Source: Candidatus Limosilactobacillus intestinipullorum
GTDB taxonomy: Bacteria > Bacillota > Bacilli > Lactobacillales > Lactobacillaceae
Assembly: GCA_019117185.1 (NCBI GenBank)
Contig: DXAF01000013.1
Coordinates: 1 to 64,000, forward strand
Length of the DNA stretch: 64,000 nucleotides
Reading direction: 5' to 3'
The notes under the pieces are model-generated. The model saw only the letters and a program-made list of their open reading frames with translations. It was not told the origin of the DNA and did not search any database. Made by a program: the position numbers and the translations under genes. Below are positions 25,546 through 35,483 of this stretch, piece after piece. The first letter of the stretch is position 1, and each line of letters opens with the position of its first letter.

Positions 25546-26775
25546 ATGATCGGAAGAAAATTTATTAAACAGTTGGCGGTATTCATGATGATACCATTGA
25601 TCCTTAGCTTGGCAACCAGTGCGGGTGCGAGCGGCCGGATTGATGCCTCTGCAGCAATGATGGTGGATGCGTCGACCGGGCAGGTCTTATACGCACAAAA
25701 TGTGAACAAGAAGCTCCCGGTGGCGTCGATTAGTAAGCTGCTGACCGTAGCGGTGATCCATGATGAACTGAAGCAGAATGCAATCATGGCCAATACTAAG
25801 GTGAAAGTTTCTTCTGACATTGCGGCGATTGCTAACGACCCTAATTATTCGGCAATTGGTGTTCAGCAAGGGGCGTCGTACACCGTTAAGGAACTACTTA
25901 ATGCGGCCATGGTTAAGTCGGCAGACGGGGCGACCCTAGCCCTCGCGAGTGCTGATGGGAGTAGCATGGAAGAGTTTAATCTCCGAATGGCTCAAAAGGC
26001 GAAAGAGATTGGCCTGAAGAATTATACAATTGTTAACCCGGTGGGGCTGACGAACGGTGATTTGAAGGACCTCAAGTTACCCCAGTATTCTGATAAGGCG
26101 GAAAATGCTATGACCGCCCGGGACGTGGCCATCTTATCCCGCTACCTAATTCGGACCTACCCCCAACTGCTGCAGGTAACGGCACAAAAGCAGGCCAACT
26201 TCTTCATCACGAAAAATAAGACTGTCCAAGCGACCAACCTAAACAAAATGCTCCCGGGCGACCAATACGCGGTCAAGGGGGTCAAGATTGATGGCCTTAA
26301 GACCGGGACATCGGATGCAGCGGGAGCGTCGTTTGTCAGTACTGGGACGTACCGGGGTCACCGTATCATTACGGTAGTCTTGCACGCTAATGGTAAAAAT
26401 AAGGATGCCCGGTTTACGGCGACCCAGGAACTCTACGATAAGTTAAAGCAAATGCCGACGTCAGAGATTACCCTACCACAGCGGCTGCACACCCAGCGGG
26501 TTGAAAATGGTCGCCAGCGTACCGTTAGCGTCCAGCCCCGCAAAATTAGTGTTTGGAGTGACAAGGTAGGTAATAACTATAACTTGGCGGTTAAGTTAAA
26601 CCGACGTAGTAAGAACAACAAGGTGCTGGCACCAGTCCGTAACAACGAACGGATTGGTGAACTAGAGTTATCGAGTCCAGAAATTCAAACGGTCGACCAC
26701 GAGCCGTTATCCTACACGCTTTACAGTAGCGAGCAAGTACCGGTTGGTAACTTCTGGCAACGGTTGTGGCATTAA
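25546..26775 (+). CDS. dacA: D-alanyl-D-alanine carboxypeptidase (DacA type)
   Basis: This 409-residue low-molecular-weight penicillin-binding protein removes the terminal D-Ala from peptidoglycan stems. A signal peptide ends at about residue 29. The catalytic SISK is at 61-64, KSAD near 127 takes the place of the usual SxN motif, and KTG is at 252-254. The C-terminal beta domain runs from about 300 to the end. The Asp in the second motif is unusual against the SxN rule but may be common in lactobacilli. GGGGAG precedes ATG. Confidence 0.92.
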   Translation: MIGRKFIKQLAVFMMIPLILSLATSAGASGRIDASAAMMVDASTGQVLYAQNVNKKLPVASISKLLTVAVIHDELKQNAIMANTKVKVSSDIAAIANDPNYSAIGVQQGASYTVKELLNAAMVKSADGATLALASADGSSMEEFNLRMAQKAKEIGLKNYTIVNPVGLTNGDLKDLKLPQYSDKAENAMTARDVAILSRYLIRTYPQLLQVTAQKQANFFITKNKTVQATNLNKMLPGDQYAVKGVKIDGLKTGTSDAAGASFVSTGTYRGHRIITVVLHANGKNKDARFTATQELYDKLKQMPTSEITLPQRLHTQRVENGRQRTVSVQPRKISVWSDKVGNNYNLAVKLNRRSKNNKVLAPVRNNERIGELELSSPEIQTVDHEPLSYTLYSSEQVPVGNFWQRLWH

Positions 26776-26860
26776 TAAAAAGCTCTCGAAAATGGTAGTA
26801 TCTGCTAGCAAAGGAATGCTAGAATTAGGGTGATGATCTTACCACAAGGGAGGGGTATTA

Positions 26861-27712
26861 ATGGCTAAGGCAAATGCTGCATCATTTCAGCGGACTGGTA
26901 AAAGTATCTTTTTTGCCCTGCTGTATGGGTTGCTTTCGGCGATTGCAATCAATGATTTCTTAAACGTCACTAATTCATATTCGGTAGGGGTACTTGGTGC
27001 TGCCCAGTTAATTCACGCGCTGAATAGTCACCTGAGTATGAGCTTGTTGATGACGCTTTTTAACGTGCCATTGTTTATCTTTGCATGGCGGGTATTTGGA
27101 TTCCGGTATATCTTGTTTTCGGGTCTAGCGGCCCTATCGAACATTGTCTTTTTAGGAATTATTCCAACCATGGTACTCGTCAAGGACCCGCTTACTAACA
27201 CGTTGATTGGCTCGGCAATGATTGGGTTAAGTGTTGGCTGGTGTTTTAACAACGGGTTTACAACCGGGGGGACCGATATCATCGTGACCTACTGTCAGCG
27301 GCGTTTTCACAAGAACGTTGGTTTTTTTGCTAACACGGTAAATGGGATTATCGCCCTTTTGACCCTGATCTTTTTCGGCCCGGGACGGATTATTTACACC
27401 GTGATCGGGATGCTGACGGTCAATGGTTTGATGGATTATGCTTTTGCGTCACAGACGGATGTGATGGTAGTAATCTTCACGAAGAAGGCTGACAAGTTGA
27501 TTAAGCAACTACGTAATTTTACCCATGGTGCGACGGTCCTGCGTGGTGAAGGTGCCTATACCGGAAAGCCGACGGATGTCATCATGGTTGTAACGCCGCG
27601 GGGGCAGTTTGCCTTCTTGCGTGACCTGGTCAAGGCAGTTGATGCCAATGCTTTCATGAGCATCCAAAAGTCGGATGTTGAACAGGGTGAGTATACGCAT
27701 TACTCGCTGTAG
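26861..27712 (+). CDS. YitT-family membrane protein with DUF2179 domain
   Basis: 283 residues. Five or six membrane helices, with the conserved TTGGTDIIVTYCQRR, are followed by a C-terminal cytoplasmic DUF2179 domain ending in NAFMSIQKSDVEQG. The function is unknown. GGGAGGGG precedes ATG. It follows dacA after 85 nt and ends at a strong terminator. Confidence 0.9.
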   Translation: MAKANAASFQRTGKSIFFALLYGLLSAIAINDFLNVTNSYSVGVLGAAQLIHALNSHLSMSLLMTLFNVPLFIFAWRVFGFRYILFSGLAALSNIVFLGIIPTMVLVKDPLTNTLIGSAMIGLSVGWCFNNGFTTGGTDIIVTYCQRRFHKNVGFFANTVNGIIALLTLIFFGPGRIIYTVIGMLTVNGLMDYAFASQTDVMVVIFTKKADKLIKQLRNFTHGATVLRGEGAYTGKPTDVIMVVTPRGQFAFLRDLVKAVDANAFMSIQKSDVEQGEYTHYSL

Positions 27713-27721
27713 GGATAATGT

Positions 27722-27784
27722 GAAAGAAAAAATCTGGTATTAGTAGGAAAAAGTCCTTGCTAATACCAGATTTTTTACTTTACA
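27722..27784. terminator. bidirectional terminator
   Basis: AAAAAATCTGGTATTAG and CTAATACCAGATTTTTT form a long stem between convergent genes. Confidence 0.9.
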
Positions 27785-27798
27785 GAATCTTTATCTCA

Positions 27799-29229
27799 TT
27801 ACAGGTTATCGCCCTTCTCGTATTGGAAGAGGGAGTTTTGTAACGAGTCATTGATTAATTCATGGATGATCTTCTTTGACATATCAGTGATGTGGTTGGC
27901 GGTTTCGATGTTTGAACTAGTAAGGAAGTTAGTTAATTCATTACCGTCGTATGAAGCGGCTTTAGCATCCGTGGCCGCGATCTGGCCAAGACCATAAGAC
28001 AAGACTTGACCCCGGTAAGTGTTAATCTTGTTGATGAATTGGTGGTACCGTGGCTCGGTAATTACTTGCATCAGCTTATACATCCAGTAGGCGCTGTCTG
28101 GGGAGTAGTTCTTGCCAGCAACCTTATAGTTATCCGGCGTGTCGTTGGCGTTGGCAAAGAACGGTACGTATGGGCTAAAGGCGTGGAAGCCGAGGTTAAC
28201 CCATTGAATGGCAGCGTACTTAGCAGGGACGTCATTTCTGATCTGAAGAACACTGGAATTCTGGTTCCGGTCAAGTGCTAACGGCCGAAAGAGCTTCCGT
28301 TCGCGTTCATCGCCGCTGGAGTAGGTGCCCATTGGGTCGTACTTCGTCTCTTGGTAGTGGCTGCTAAGGAAGTTTTGAACGTCCTGGACACTCATTAAGT
28401 GGTCTGGCCGCTGGCAGAACGGAATATGGGAACTAGTCGGGTCCTGCTTAACCGATGGGGTAAACATCTTTTGACCGTACCAAGCCCGTGGGAAGTTGTA
28501 GTAAGCATCCCCTTCGTCATGGGTACCAAAGATGTCTCGGTAGTTGAAGTGACCTGGGTCCGGGTTGAGGTGGTACTTGTCAACAAAGTCCCGGATACCT
28601 GGCGCGTACATAAAGTTGTCGGGGTCATCAAAGTCGACTTCTTCGATGCAGGCGATGTTTGGTGCAATTGCATAGCAGTCGTCAGGGATCCGCATTGCGA
28701 CCCACTGGTGGCCACCTTCCATTTCCATGTACCAAACTTCGTCCTTATCTGCAAAGGCCATCCCATTGGATTCACCGGTACCATACTTTTCAATCATTGT
28801 TCCAAGCTTTTTGACCCCTTCACGGGCATTCTTGATGAATGGCAGTACCAAGTAGACCATGCATTCTTCGTCTAAGCCATTAGGAACTAATGGGTCATAC
28901 GCAAGTACCCGTTCATTTGTTGTTTCAGTTTGACATCCCGTCATCGAAACGTTGTACTCGTTGATCCCTTGCTGGTCCCAACGGCCATAGCCCTTAACAC
29001 CAACTGCACACGAGGTGAACCGGCAGCCCTGGCCGTGCAGGTCACACTCAAAGCCGTTGTAGTCGGAAACGTAGTGTTCACCGTCATAGTTCTTAGCTGG
29101 GAAGACCCGGTAAGTAATCGGGTTGATTCCGTTATACCAATCTTCGTCCCGGGCAACCATTGTTGAACCGTCGACACTTGCCTTTTTACCAACTAAAATT
29201 CCTGTACATGCGTTAATAAATGGCTTCAT
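27799..29229 (-). CDS. C69-family dipeptidase (PepD type), copy 1
   Basis: A 476-residue Ntn-hydrolase of peptidase family C69, which cleaves a wide range of dipeptides in lactobacilli. The start INACTGILVGKKASVDGSTM supplies the catalytic Cys at position 8 from ATG 29229, which would be exposed by removal of the preceding residues. ATG 29229 is chosen because GGAGG lies 9 nt upstream; the longer frame begins inside the binding site. A second, diverged copy lies just upstream with its own terminator. Confidence 0.92.
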   Translation of the reverse strand: MKPFINACTGILVGKKASVDGSTMVARDEDWYNGINPITYRVFPAKNYDGEHYVSDYNGFECDLHGQGCRFTSCAVGVKGYGRWDQQGINEYNVSMTGCQTETTNERVLAYDPLVPNGLDEECMVYLVLPFIKNAREGVKKLGTMIEKYGTGESNGMAFADKDEVWYMEMEGGHQWVAMRIPDDCYAIAPNIACIEEVDFDDPDNFMYAPGIRDFVDKYHLNPDPGHFNYRDIFGTHDEGDAYYNFPRAWYGQKMFTPSVKQDPTSSHIPFCQRPDHLMSVQDVQNFLSSHYQETKYDPMGTYSSGDERERKLFRPLALDRNQNSSVLQIRNDVPAKYAAIQWVNLGFHAFSPYVPFFANANDTPDNYKVAGKNYSPDSAYWMYKLMQVITEPRYHQFINKINTYRGQVLSYGLGQIAATDAKAASYDGNELTNFLTSSNIETANHITDMSKKIIHELINDSLQNSLFQYEKGDNL

Positions 29230-29305
29230 AACTAACAACCTCCTCAGCGATTAAGTGAAAAATAATACAAACCACTACCTTCACTGTAGTAGTTATTAGT
29301 TTTTT

Positions 29306-29319
29306 GTAAAGCGCTTTCT
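29306..29319. promoter_or_regulatory. possible cre site upstream of dipeptidase copy 1
   Basis: GTAAAGCGCTTTCT agrees with the catabolite-responsive consensus at 12 of 14 positions and lies about 80 nt before the start codon, suggesting CcpA control. Confidence 0.45.
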
Positions 29320-29324
29320 TTAAA

Positions 29325-29366
29325 CAAAACTGGGAAAAAACTCGGTTTTCTCCCAGCCTCGTCTTC
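29325..29366 (-). terminator. terminator of dipeptidase copy 2
   Basis: On the minus strand CTGGGA pairs with TCCCAG around a loop and a T-rich tract follows; it separates the two dipeptidase genes. Confidence 0.7.
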
Positions 29367-29374
29367 GTTAGTGG

Positions 29375-30772
29375 CTAGTAATTTAAGCGAATTTGTAAGG
29401 ACCCGGTTTCAACCATTTCACCCAGGGCCTTCATGGCTTCATTATAAGCGGCCGTTGCGGTCTGCTCGTTGGCCTTTTGCAACAGGTCGGTGAGTGGTTT
29501 GCCACCCAGGTCATCTGCCTGTTGGTCAGTCGTAATTAAAACGTGACGGCCGGCAGCGATCGTGTTTTGCTTAAGTGCTTCAATCAGGTAGTTGTAACGC
29601 TTCGGGTGGTCGTCCGCAATTGTGGTAATTGCGTGTGTTAGCCAGTACATGTTGGTGATGTCAAACTTTGGCTTAGTGTCGCGGTATTGAGCTGGCGTGT
29701 CGAGGATGTTGGTGTAGAATGGGGCAATTCCATTGAAGGCGTTCGGACCAAAGGCCAGCCAGCAGATCCCCGCTAATTTTTCGGGAACGTCATTACGAAT
29801 TTGCAAGATATGCAACTCCTGGTTCCGCTGGAAGCCAATTGGCCGGAAAGCATGTTGCTCGGCAGCAGATCCCCGGTCGCTGTATGGGTCGTAAGGAGTG
29901 TGCTGGTAGCGAGAACTGAGTGCGTACTTAACATCTTCGATTGTCAACCGGTGTTTGGGCCGCTTAGCAAATGGCAATTCGGGGTTGTCAGGTTGTTCAA
30001 CGTCGCTAGGATTGAAGAGCTTTTGAACGTACCATTGCCGGGGGATGTTATAGGCGTAATCGGAATCGTTATGGCTACCAAAGATGTGGCGCAAGTTGTA
30101 AGTTCCCTTGCCATCGATATTAAGGTGGTAGGTGTCGATCATTTCTTGCAGGTCAGCCGATGCCAGGGTGTCTTCAGCTGCAAAGTCAAAGTCGGTGATA
30201 CTAAACCAGTTTGGTGCGACAACGTAGGCATCATCAGGAACCCGCTTGGCTGCCCAGTGATGGCCACCAATTGTTTCCATATACCAAATATCATCCTTGT
30301 CAGAGAAGATGACCCCGTTAGATTCATAGGTACCATACTTTGCAAGGTACCTGCCGAGTAATTCGACCCCTTCCTTAGCAGAGTGGATGTACGGTAGCAC
30401 GATGGTGACAAAGTCTTCTTCACCAATCCCGGCCTTGACGAATGGGTCGACACCGAGAACCCGTGAATTAGTGGTGCTGGTTTCGGTGGCCGACATGGCA
30501 ACATTAGCGGCATTAATGCCACCTTCTCCCCAGACCCCCATTTCTTTTTCCTTGCCTGTTAACTCCGGCAGGGCGGTGTAACGTTGGGGTGCGCTTGGCA
30601 ATTCGACCTTACACTTCGAGGTGACGGATTGGTATTCCGTCGGCTGTTGCTCAGGAGTAATGACGACAAAGCGCTTGGGGTTAAAGGCGTGGAAGTAGTC
30701 TTCGTTCCGCGCGATCATGGTGGAACCATCAGCACTAGCACCCTTCCCCACTAAAATAGTTGTACATGGCAT
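29375..30772 (-). CDS. C69-family dipeptidase (PepD type), copy 2
   Basis: A 465-residue paralogue of the neighbouring dipeptidase. It starts MPCTTILVGKGASADGSTM, putting the catalytic Cys at position 3. Shared landmarks include SNGVIFSDKDDIWYME and LQIRNDVPEKLAG. Divergence from copy 1 is large, so the duplication is old and specificities probably differ. AAGGAGG lies upstream of ATG. Confidence 0.92.
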   Translation of the reverse strand: MPCTTILVGKGASADGSTMIARNEDYFHAFNPKRFVVITPEQQPTEYQSVTSKCKVELPSAPQRYTALPELTGKEKEMGVWGEGGINAANVAMSATETSTTNSRVLGVDPFVKAGIGEEDFVTIVLPYIHSAKEGVELLGRYLAKYGTYESNGVIFSDKDDIWYMETIGGHHWAAKRVPDDAYVVAPNWFSITDFDFAAEDTLASADLQEMIDTYHLNIDGKGTYNLRHIFGSHNDSDYAYNIPRQWYVQKLFNPSDVEQPDNPELPFAKRPKHRLTIEDVKYALSSRYQHTPYDPYSDRGSAAEQHAFRPIGFQRNQELHILQIRNDVPEKLAGICWLAFGPNAFNGIAPFYTNILDTPAQYRDTKPKFDITNMYWLTHAITTIADDHPKRYNYLIEALKQNTIAAGRHVLITTDQQADDLGGKPLTDLLQKANEQTATAAYNEAMKALGEMVETGSLQIRLNY

Positions 30773-30837
30773 AACACAATAACCTCCTTAAAAAGTTTCA
30801 CCTTCATTCTAGAACAAAGAAAGGGCTTACTCAAATG

Positions 30838-30886
30838 AACAAAAAAAGCGGACCGCTGTCGAGTGTCAACAGTGATCCACTTACGC
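30838..30886 (-). terminator. terminator of the lipoteichoic acid synthase gene
   Basis: On the minus strand AAGTGGATCACTGT and ACAGCGGTCCGCTT form a mismatched stem followed by a T run. Confidence 0.75.
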
Positions 30887-30894
30887 TAGTAAAA

Positions 30895-33027
30895 TTACTT
30901 ATTATTTGCATCAGGATTAGTGATCTTAATCCGGTTGGAGTCAGTTGATGAGTGGTTTTGCTCCGGCGCATCGGTGCTGTAGTCATCAACGGTTGACTGG
31001 TCGTGGTTTTCGCTAAAGATACTGGTTGACTTGTTCCCCTTCTTCTTTTCAATCTGCTCGGCCCGTTTTAACCCGTTGGAATAGTTGTAATCAGCCGGGT
31101 TGACTGGTTTGAAGCCTTTCGGGTGGTAGAAGCGGAGCAGGTTCTTTTCGTTCAGAGAGTCAGAAAGACTAAGCTCTTTTTGAACAAATTCTTGTTCCTT
31201 TTTCAACCGTTTCTTTTGTTTGGCGGTGAGTTTAGCAACCTTACCGGTCCGGTTATCATAGATCGTGCCCCCAACGCTGGTGAAGTGTGGGGTGACGAAG
31301 TCCTGGTTCCGGAAGGCGACTAGCTGGCTATGCTGCTTGGAGAAAAGGTCGGTCCCAAATTGAATATAGCGCTTGGTGCTAATCCCAAGGAGGTGGAGGA
31401 GGGTCGGCAAGACGTCGACTTCGCCACCGTACGTGTGCTCAATCTTACCGTGGCCACCGGCGTTCGGAATGACGAACATTAATGGGACCCGCTGGAGCTG
31501 GGTGTTGTCAAAGTCGGTCCAGTTGTCAGCGTTCTTGCCCAGGACACTGGCCAGCGAGGTGTTCTCACTATTTGAAATTCCATAGTGGTCACCGTAGATC
31601 ATGATGATTGAGTGGTCATACACGCCGCTCTTTTTAAGGTAGTTAAAGAACTCCTGGAGTGACTGGTCGAGGTAGTGGGCCGTGACGAAGTAGTTATCGA
31701 CGTTTGCGTCACCCGTATCGGTTGTCTGGAAGTTCGGGTCCTTATCTTCATCGTCAAGGTCGTACGGGAAGTGGTTGGTAACAGTAATGAACTTGGTGTA
31801 GAACGGTTGTTGAAGCGTCTGCAAGTACTTGATGGAGTCTTTAAACAGCAGCTTGTCTTTTAGGCCGTACCCGGTTGACTTGTCGCCGGAAGTATCGTAG
31901 TAACTGGCGTCAAAGAAGTACTGGTAGCCAAGGTTCTTATAGACGTTGTTCCGGTTCCAAAAGCTGGCAACGTTACCGTGGAAAACAGCACTGGTGTAAC
32001 CGGCCCGTTGCTTGAGAATTGCCGGTGCGCCCTGGAAGGTGTTATCACTACCGAGCGTGGCGAAGAGGGACCCCTGCGGCAAACCAAAGGTACTGGTCTC
32101 CAGCATGTTTTCGGCATCACTGGTCTTCCCCTGGCCAACCTGGTGGAAGAAGTTGTCAAAGGCGTAGGTATCATTACTGTGATAAAGGGAGTTGAGGAAG
32201 GGGGTAACTTCCTGGTCGTTAATCTTTTTATCGATTAAGAACTGCTGAAAACTCTCCAGGTGAATGACAATAACGTTGCGGCCCTTCGCAATCCCAAACA
32301 TCTGGGGGTCCGGTTTGGCATAGTGCTTGTCCGTAAACTTCTTAACCTTAGTTAGCTCCGACTTGGTGGCACTTTGCCGCATCTCATGAATGTGTTGGGA
32401 CTTAACCAGGTCGTAGCTGGTGAAGGCATCAATCCCCAGGTACTTGACGATGTACGTCCGGTCAAAGGTCCGACCCAACAACTGGGGCCGGTCCATTTCG
32501 GCAAAGGAGAGGTTAACACCAAACAAAACTAATGACATTGAGGTGAAGGCAAAGGCTAACCGGGTACCAATTGCCCGCTTGTCAAAACGGATGACCCGAC
32601 AGAGCATCAGCACTACGATGACGACGATGTCGAGCCAATAAAAGATGTCATGGAGATTGGTCAGCGCCAGTGAGCTACCGCTTAGCCCCTGATTAACCTT
32701 AGAGTAGCCCGTCATCGTTGCGATCGTCATGAAGTCCGTAAATTCACGGAAGTAAATTACGTTTAGGTATAACAAGAGCGTGTTAGCAATATCTAGCCCC
32801 ATGATTACCGGGTAGAAAAAGCGTGCACGCTTAAAGTAAAATGCAATACTATAGATTAAAGCAGTGGTGGCCAGCGGGTTGAATACCAAGATGAGGTATT
32901 GGAAGAGCCCATTGGCACCAAGCTTGAAATCAGTAAAGTAAGCAAATAAGGTTTTAAACCAAAAAAGGACCACTAGTAGGGTGAAGAAACCGATCCTAGT
33001 GTCCACAAATTTGCTTAATTTTTTCAT
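30895..33027 (-). CDS. lipoteichoic acid synthase family protein (LtaS-like)
   Basis: About 710 residues. Five N-terminal membrane helices precede an extracellular sulfatase-fold domain. The nucleophile Thr is in GQGKTSDAEN, metal-binding residues are in VIVIHLESFQ and MIYGDHYGISN, and an acidic, Asn-rich tail follows. The enzyme transfers glycerol phosphate from phosphatidylglycerol to build lipoteichoic acid, or primes the chain. ATG 33027 follows GAGGAA; a TTG six codons earlier is less likely. Several LtaS-like proteins are common per genome, so whether this is the main synthase is uncertain. Confidence 0.9.
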   Translation of the reverse strand: MKKLSKFVDTRIGFFTLLVVLFWFKTLFAYFTDFKLGANGLFQYLILVFNPLATTALIYSIAFYFKRARFFYPVIMGLDIANTLLLYLNVIYFREFTDFMTIATMTGYSKVNQGLSGSSLALTNLHDIFYWLDIVVIVVLMLCRVIRFDKRAIGTRLAFAFTSMSLVLFGVNLSFAEMDRPQLLGRTFDRTYIVKYLGIDAFTSYDLVKSQHIHEMRQSATKSELTKVKKFTDKHYAKPDPQMFGIAKGRNVIVIHLESFQQFLIDKKINDQEVTPFLNSLYHSNDTYAFDNFFHQVGQGKTSDAENMLETSTFGLPQGSLFATLGSDNTFQGAPAILKQRAGYTSAVFHGNVASFWNRNNVYKNLGYQYFFDASYYDTSGDKSTGYGLKDKLLFKDSIKYLQTLQQPFYTKFITVTNHFPYDLDDEDKDPNFQTTDTGDANVDNYFVTAHYLDQSLQEFFNYLKKSGVYDHSIIMIYGDHYGISNSENTSLASVLGKNADNWTDFDNTQLQRVPLMFVIPNAGGHGKIEHTYGGEVDVLPTLLHLLGISTKRYIQFGTDLFSKQHSQLVAFRNQDFVTPHFTSVGGTIYDNRTGKVAKLTAKQKKRLKKEQEFVQKELSLSDSLNEKNLLRFYHPKGFKPVNPADYNYSNGLKRAEQIEKKKGNKSTSIFSENHDQSTVDDYSTDAPEQNHSSTDSNRIKITNPDANNK

Positions 33028-33137
33028 TAGGAATGTTCCTCGCAATCGATCAAATAAATGATTAATTTTAGTAAATCAGGACCATTTTATCACAGATTAC
33101 GGGTGAACAATTATTTCGTCTAAATCATTGAGAAAAC

Positions 33138-33407
33138 TTAATTGTTTGCGCGCGCCGGTACCGGCGTGGGTCCCGTCAGCCAGTCGTACTGGAAGAGACG
33201 CTTGAGGTGGCGGTTAACTGGGATCCAGATCCCGGCCTTTAGGATATCCTTTAAAGAAGCCAACATGGCTTTATCCTGTTGGTATGTTTGGGAGAGGGGA
33301 ATTCGTAATTTTTGCCCATCCTCAGTAACGACTTTAACGGTTCGGCCAGAGACCGCCACAATTTTGGCCGCGACAATTTCGGGATGACTGGTATCTTTAA
33401 GAGTCAT
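33138..33407 (-). CDS. small soluble protein of unknown function
   Basis: 89 residues, with a beta-rich N-terminal half (AAKIVAVSGRTVKVVTEDGQ) resembling small SH3-like or Sm-like barrels and a basic second half. Not recognised. ATG 33407 is chosen because AAGGAAGG is 7-8 nt upstream; ATG 33413 abuts the site. It is upstream of the LtaS gene on the same strand. Confidence 0.55.
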   Translation of the reverse strand: MTLKDTSHPEIVAAKIVAVSGRTVKVVTEDGQKLRIPLSQTYQQDKAMLASLKDILKAGIWIPVNRHLKRLFQYDWLTGPTPVPARANN

Positions 33408-33557
33408 ATTCATTCCTTCCTTCTATGCTGTTTAGTCTACGGTGGGAATATGAACAAATTGTGTTTAAAAACCTAAGTCCACCCTAAGTTAATTAGCTGG
33501 GCTTATCGACTTGTAAGCGGTACAATAGGATTGACATTGATTAGTGGAGGCCCAATT

Positions 33558-34211
33558 ATGACGAAGTTAAACTTATACCTGGTCCGGCATGGCCAGACCT
33601 ATTTCAACATCTATAATAAGCTCCAGGGCTGGAGCAATTCACCGCTGACGGAGAAGGGGAAAGAAAATGCCGTTGCGGCTGGTAAACGGCTGCAAAATAT
33701 CCACTTTACGGCCGCTTTTTGTTCTGATACCACTCGGGCAATGGAGACCATCCAAAAGATCCTGGACCTAAACCAAGCGGACTCGGTAACCAAGCCCGAT
33801 ACGGCCCCGTATTTTCGGGAGGAGTTTTACGGCTCTTATGAGGGAACGAACATGGATATTGCCTGGTACAATGCCGGCGCCCCCCACGGCTATAAGAACT
33901 TTCACGACATTGTTACTGCCCACTCGATTGGCACGGCCAAGGACTGGCTCAAGGACGCCGATCCCTTCCATGACGCAGAAAATAATCAGGAATACTGGGC
34001 CCGTGTTGACAAGGGGATTGCCCTAATTCGTAACGCTGGCCTACCGGACGGCAGCAACGTTCTCTGGGTTAGTCACGGTAACACGTTGTTGAGCCTGGTC
34101 GAACGGTTTGGTGGTGGCAAGTATGACGTCACGGTCCGCCCCGACAACGGCAGCTTGACACAGATGCAGCTGACGGATGACGGTATTAAAATTATTTCCT
34201 ATAATAAATAA
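33558..34211 (+). CDS. histidine phosphatase (phosphoglycerate mutase-like)
   Basis: 217 residues with the branch-1 motif LVRHGQTYFN (phosphorylated His), an Arg in CSDTTRAMETI, Glu in REEFYGSYEG and the second His in VSHGNTLL. Active-site residues are complete. Members act on small phosphorylated metabolites; the substrate is not evident. GGAGG lies 8 nt before ATG 33558, so the longer frame from 33531 is rejected. Confidence 0.9.
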   Translation: MTKLNLYLVRHGQTYFNIYNKLQGWSNSPLTEKGKENAVAAGKRLQNIHFTAAFCSDTTRAMETIQKILDLNQADSVTKPDTAPYFREEFYGSYEGTNMDIAWYNAGAPHGYKNFHDIVTAHSIGTAKDWLKDADPFHDAENNQEYWARVDKGIALIRNAGLPDGSNVLWVSHGNTLLSLVERFGGGKYDVTVRPDNGSLTQMQLTDDGIKIISYNK

Positions 34212-34217
34212 ACGAAT

Positions 34218-34262
34218 TAGACGGGTGCCCCGGCAACAAGTAGCCAGGCGCCCGTTTTGCGT
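34218..34262 (+). terminator. terminator after the phosphatase gene
   Basis: ACGGGTGCC and GGCGCCCGT pair around a loop, followed by TTTTGCGTT. Confidence 0.75.
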
Positions 34263-34303
34263 TATAATGGGAGCAGTTTACTTTTTAAGGAAGTAGTTTA
34301 TTA

Positions 34304-35329
34304 ATGTCAAAATTTAAACGGCACACGAGACACGAAATGGCGGTCTGGGAACAGACCCAGGCGACCGAGTTAGCCAAAATTCGGGCGTCGCAGCGTCACC
34401 TAATCTACAACGTGGCGGCCTACCTGTTAATCTCCATTCTTGAGTATTGGTTGGCAGCAATCAGTAAGTCCCAAACCCTCCGGGCGGATGCCTTTAATAA
34501 TCTTTCCGGGATTATCTCGACGGTCCTATTAATGTTGGGCCTTCACATCGCCCAAGATGTTGATGATGATGACATCATTGGTGCCCGGCTGCCGAAGGGA
34601 AACTACCAGGCCCACATGGGTTCTGACCAGCGGGTTCAGTTTGTCCGCTGGCGGTATGAAACCATCTTTTCGCTGGTCACCGCAGTGGTGATGATCGCTA
34701 TTGCTTTAAACGTTATCATTGATGGGATCAAGGCCTTACTAAGCCCGGCTAGCCGGGTAGTTCCCCAACCGGTGGCGATCATTGGTGCCGGGATTGCCTC
34801 AGTGATTATGTTGGTGGTTTGGTACATGAACCGCCAGACCGGGCGAAAGTTGCAAAATGCGGCCCTATTGGCATCGGCCCAGGATAGCCTGAGTGACGCC
34901 TTTACCAGTATTGGGACCATGATTGCGATTGCCGGCGCCCTCTTATTTGACCTGGCCTGGCTCGATGGGGCGACCAGTATTGTCGTCGGTTTCTTCATCC
35001 TTTATTCAGGTTTGAAGATCTTCTTTGATAGCAGTCTGAACCTGACCGACTATTTCGACCCCCAAGCGGAGAAGGAGTATGGTGACGCAATTCACGATGT
35101 GGCAAAGGTCCGGCGAGTAGTTGAATTAAAGGCCCACTACAACGGGAACGTGGTGACGCTTGACGCCACCGTAATGGTTAACAGTAAGATGACGGTGCTG
35201 GAGAGTTTCCAGCTGTCAGAACGAATTGAGCAGATGCTCCGGGAAAAGTTCGGCATCATTGATGCCGACATCTCCTTCATTCCAGACCCGAAGACCTTTA
35301 AAGATAAAGACGTTAAGGGCCGGATTTAA
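34304..35329 (+). CDS. cation diffusion facilitator (CDF) transporter
   Basis: A 341-residue divalent-metal/H+ antiporter. The membrane domain holds the metal-site pairs RADAFNNLSG (helix 2) and ASAQDSLSDAFTS (helix 5), and a cytoplasmic domain of about 90 residues follows. The helix-2 sequence DAFNN is typical of a Gram-positive subgroup often linked to Mn, Fe or Zn efflux; the metal is not certain. It ends at a strong terminator. Confidence 0.9.
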   Translation: MSKFKRHTRHEMAVWEQTQATELAKIRASQRHLIYNVAAYLLISILEYWLAAISKSQTLRADAFNNLSGIISTVLLMLGLHIAQDVDDDDIIGARLPKGNYQAHMGSDQRVQFVRWRYETIFSLVTAVVMIAIALNVIIDGIKALLSPASRVVPQPVAIIGAGIASVIMLVVWYMNRQTGRKLQNAALLASAQDSLSDAFTSIGTMIAIAGALLFDLAWLDGATSIVVGFFILYSGLKIFFDSSLNLTDYFDPQAEKEYGDAIHDVAKVRRVVELKAHYNGNVVTLDATVMVNSKMTVLESFQLSERIEQMLREKFGIIDADISFIPDPKTFKDKDVKGRI

Positions 35330-35339
35330 TTTAACGAAA

Positions 35340-35382
35340 TGTATGGGGTGGTGACCTAATCGTCACCGCCCTATTTTTATGC
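35340..35382 (+). terminator. terminator of the CDF gene
   Basis: GGGGTGGTGAC pairs with GTCACCGCCC, followed by TATTTTTAT. Confidence 0.88.
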
Positions 35383-35483
35383 ATCTGTTCGGGGAGGATA
35401 TCGAATAAAAATACTCTTTACCTAAATTTTATTGAATATTAATTCTTTAAATTGTATATTAGACGCAAGCAGAAGGTATTTTT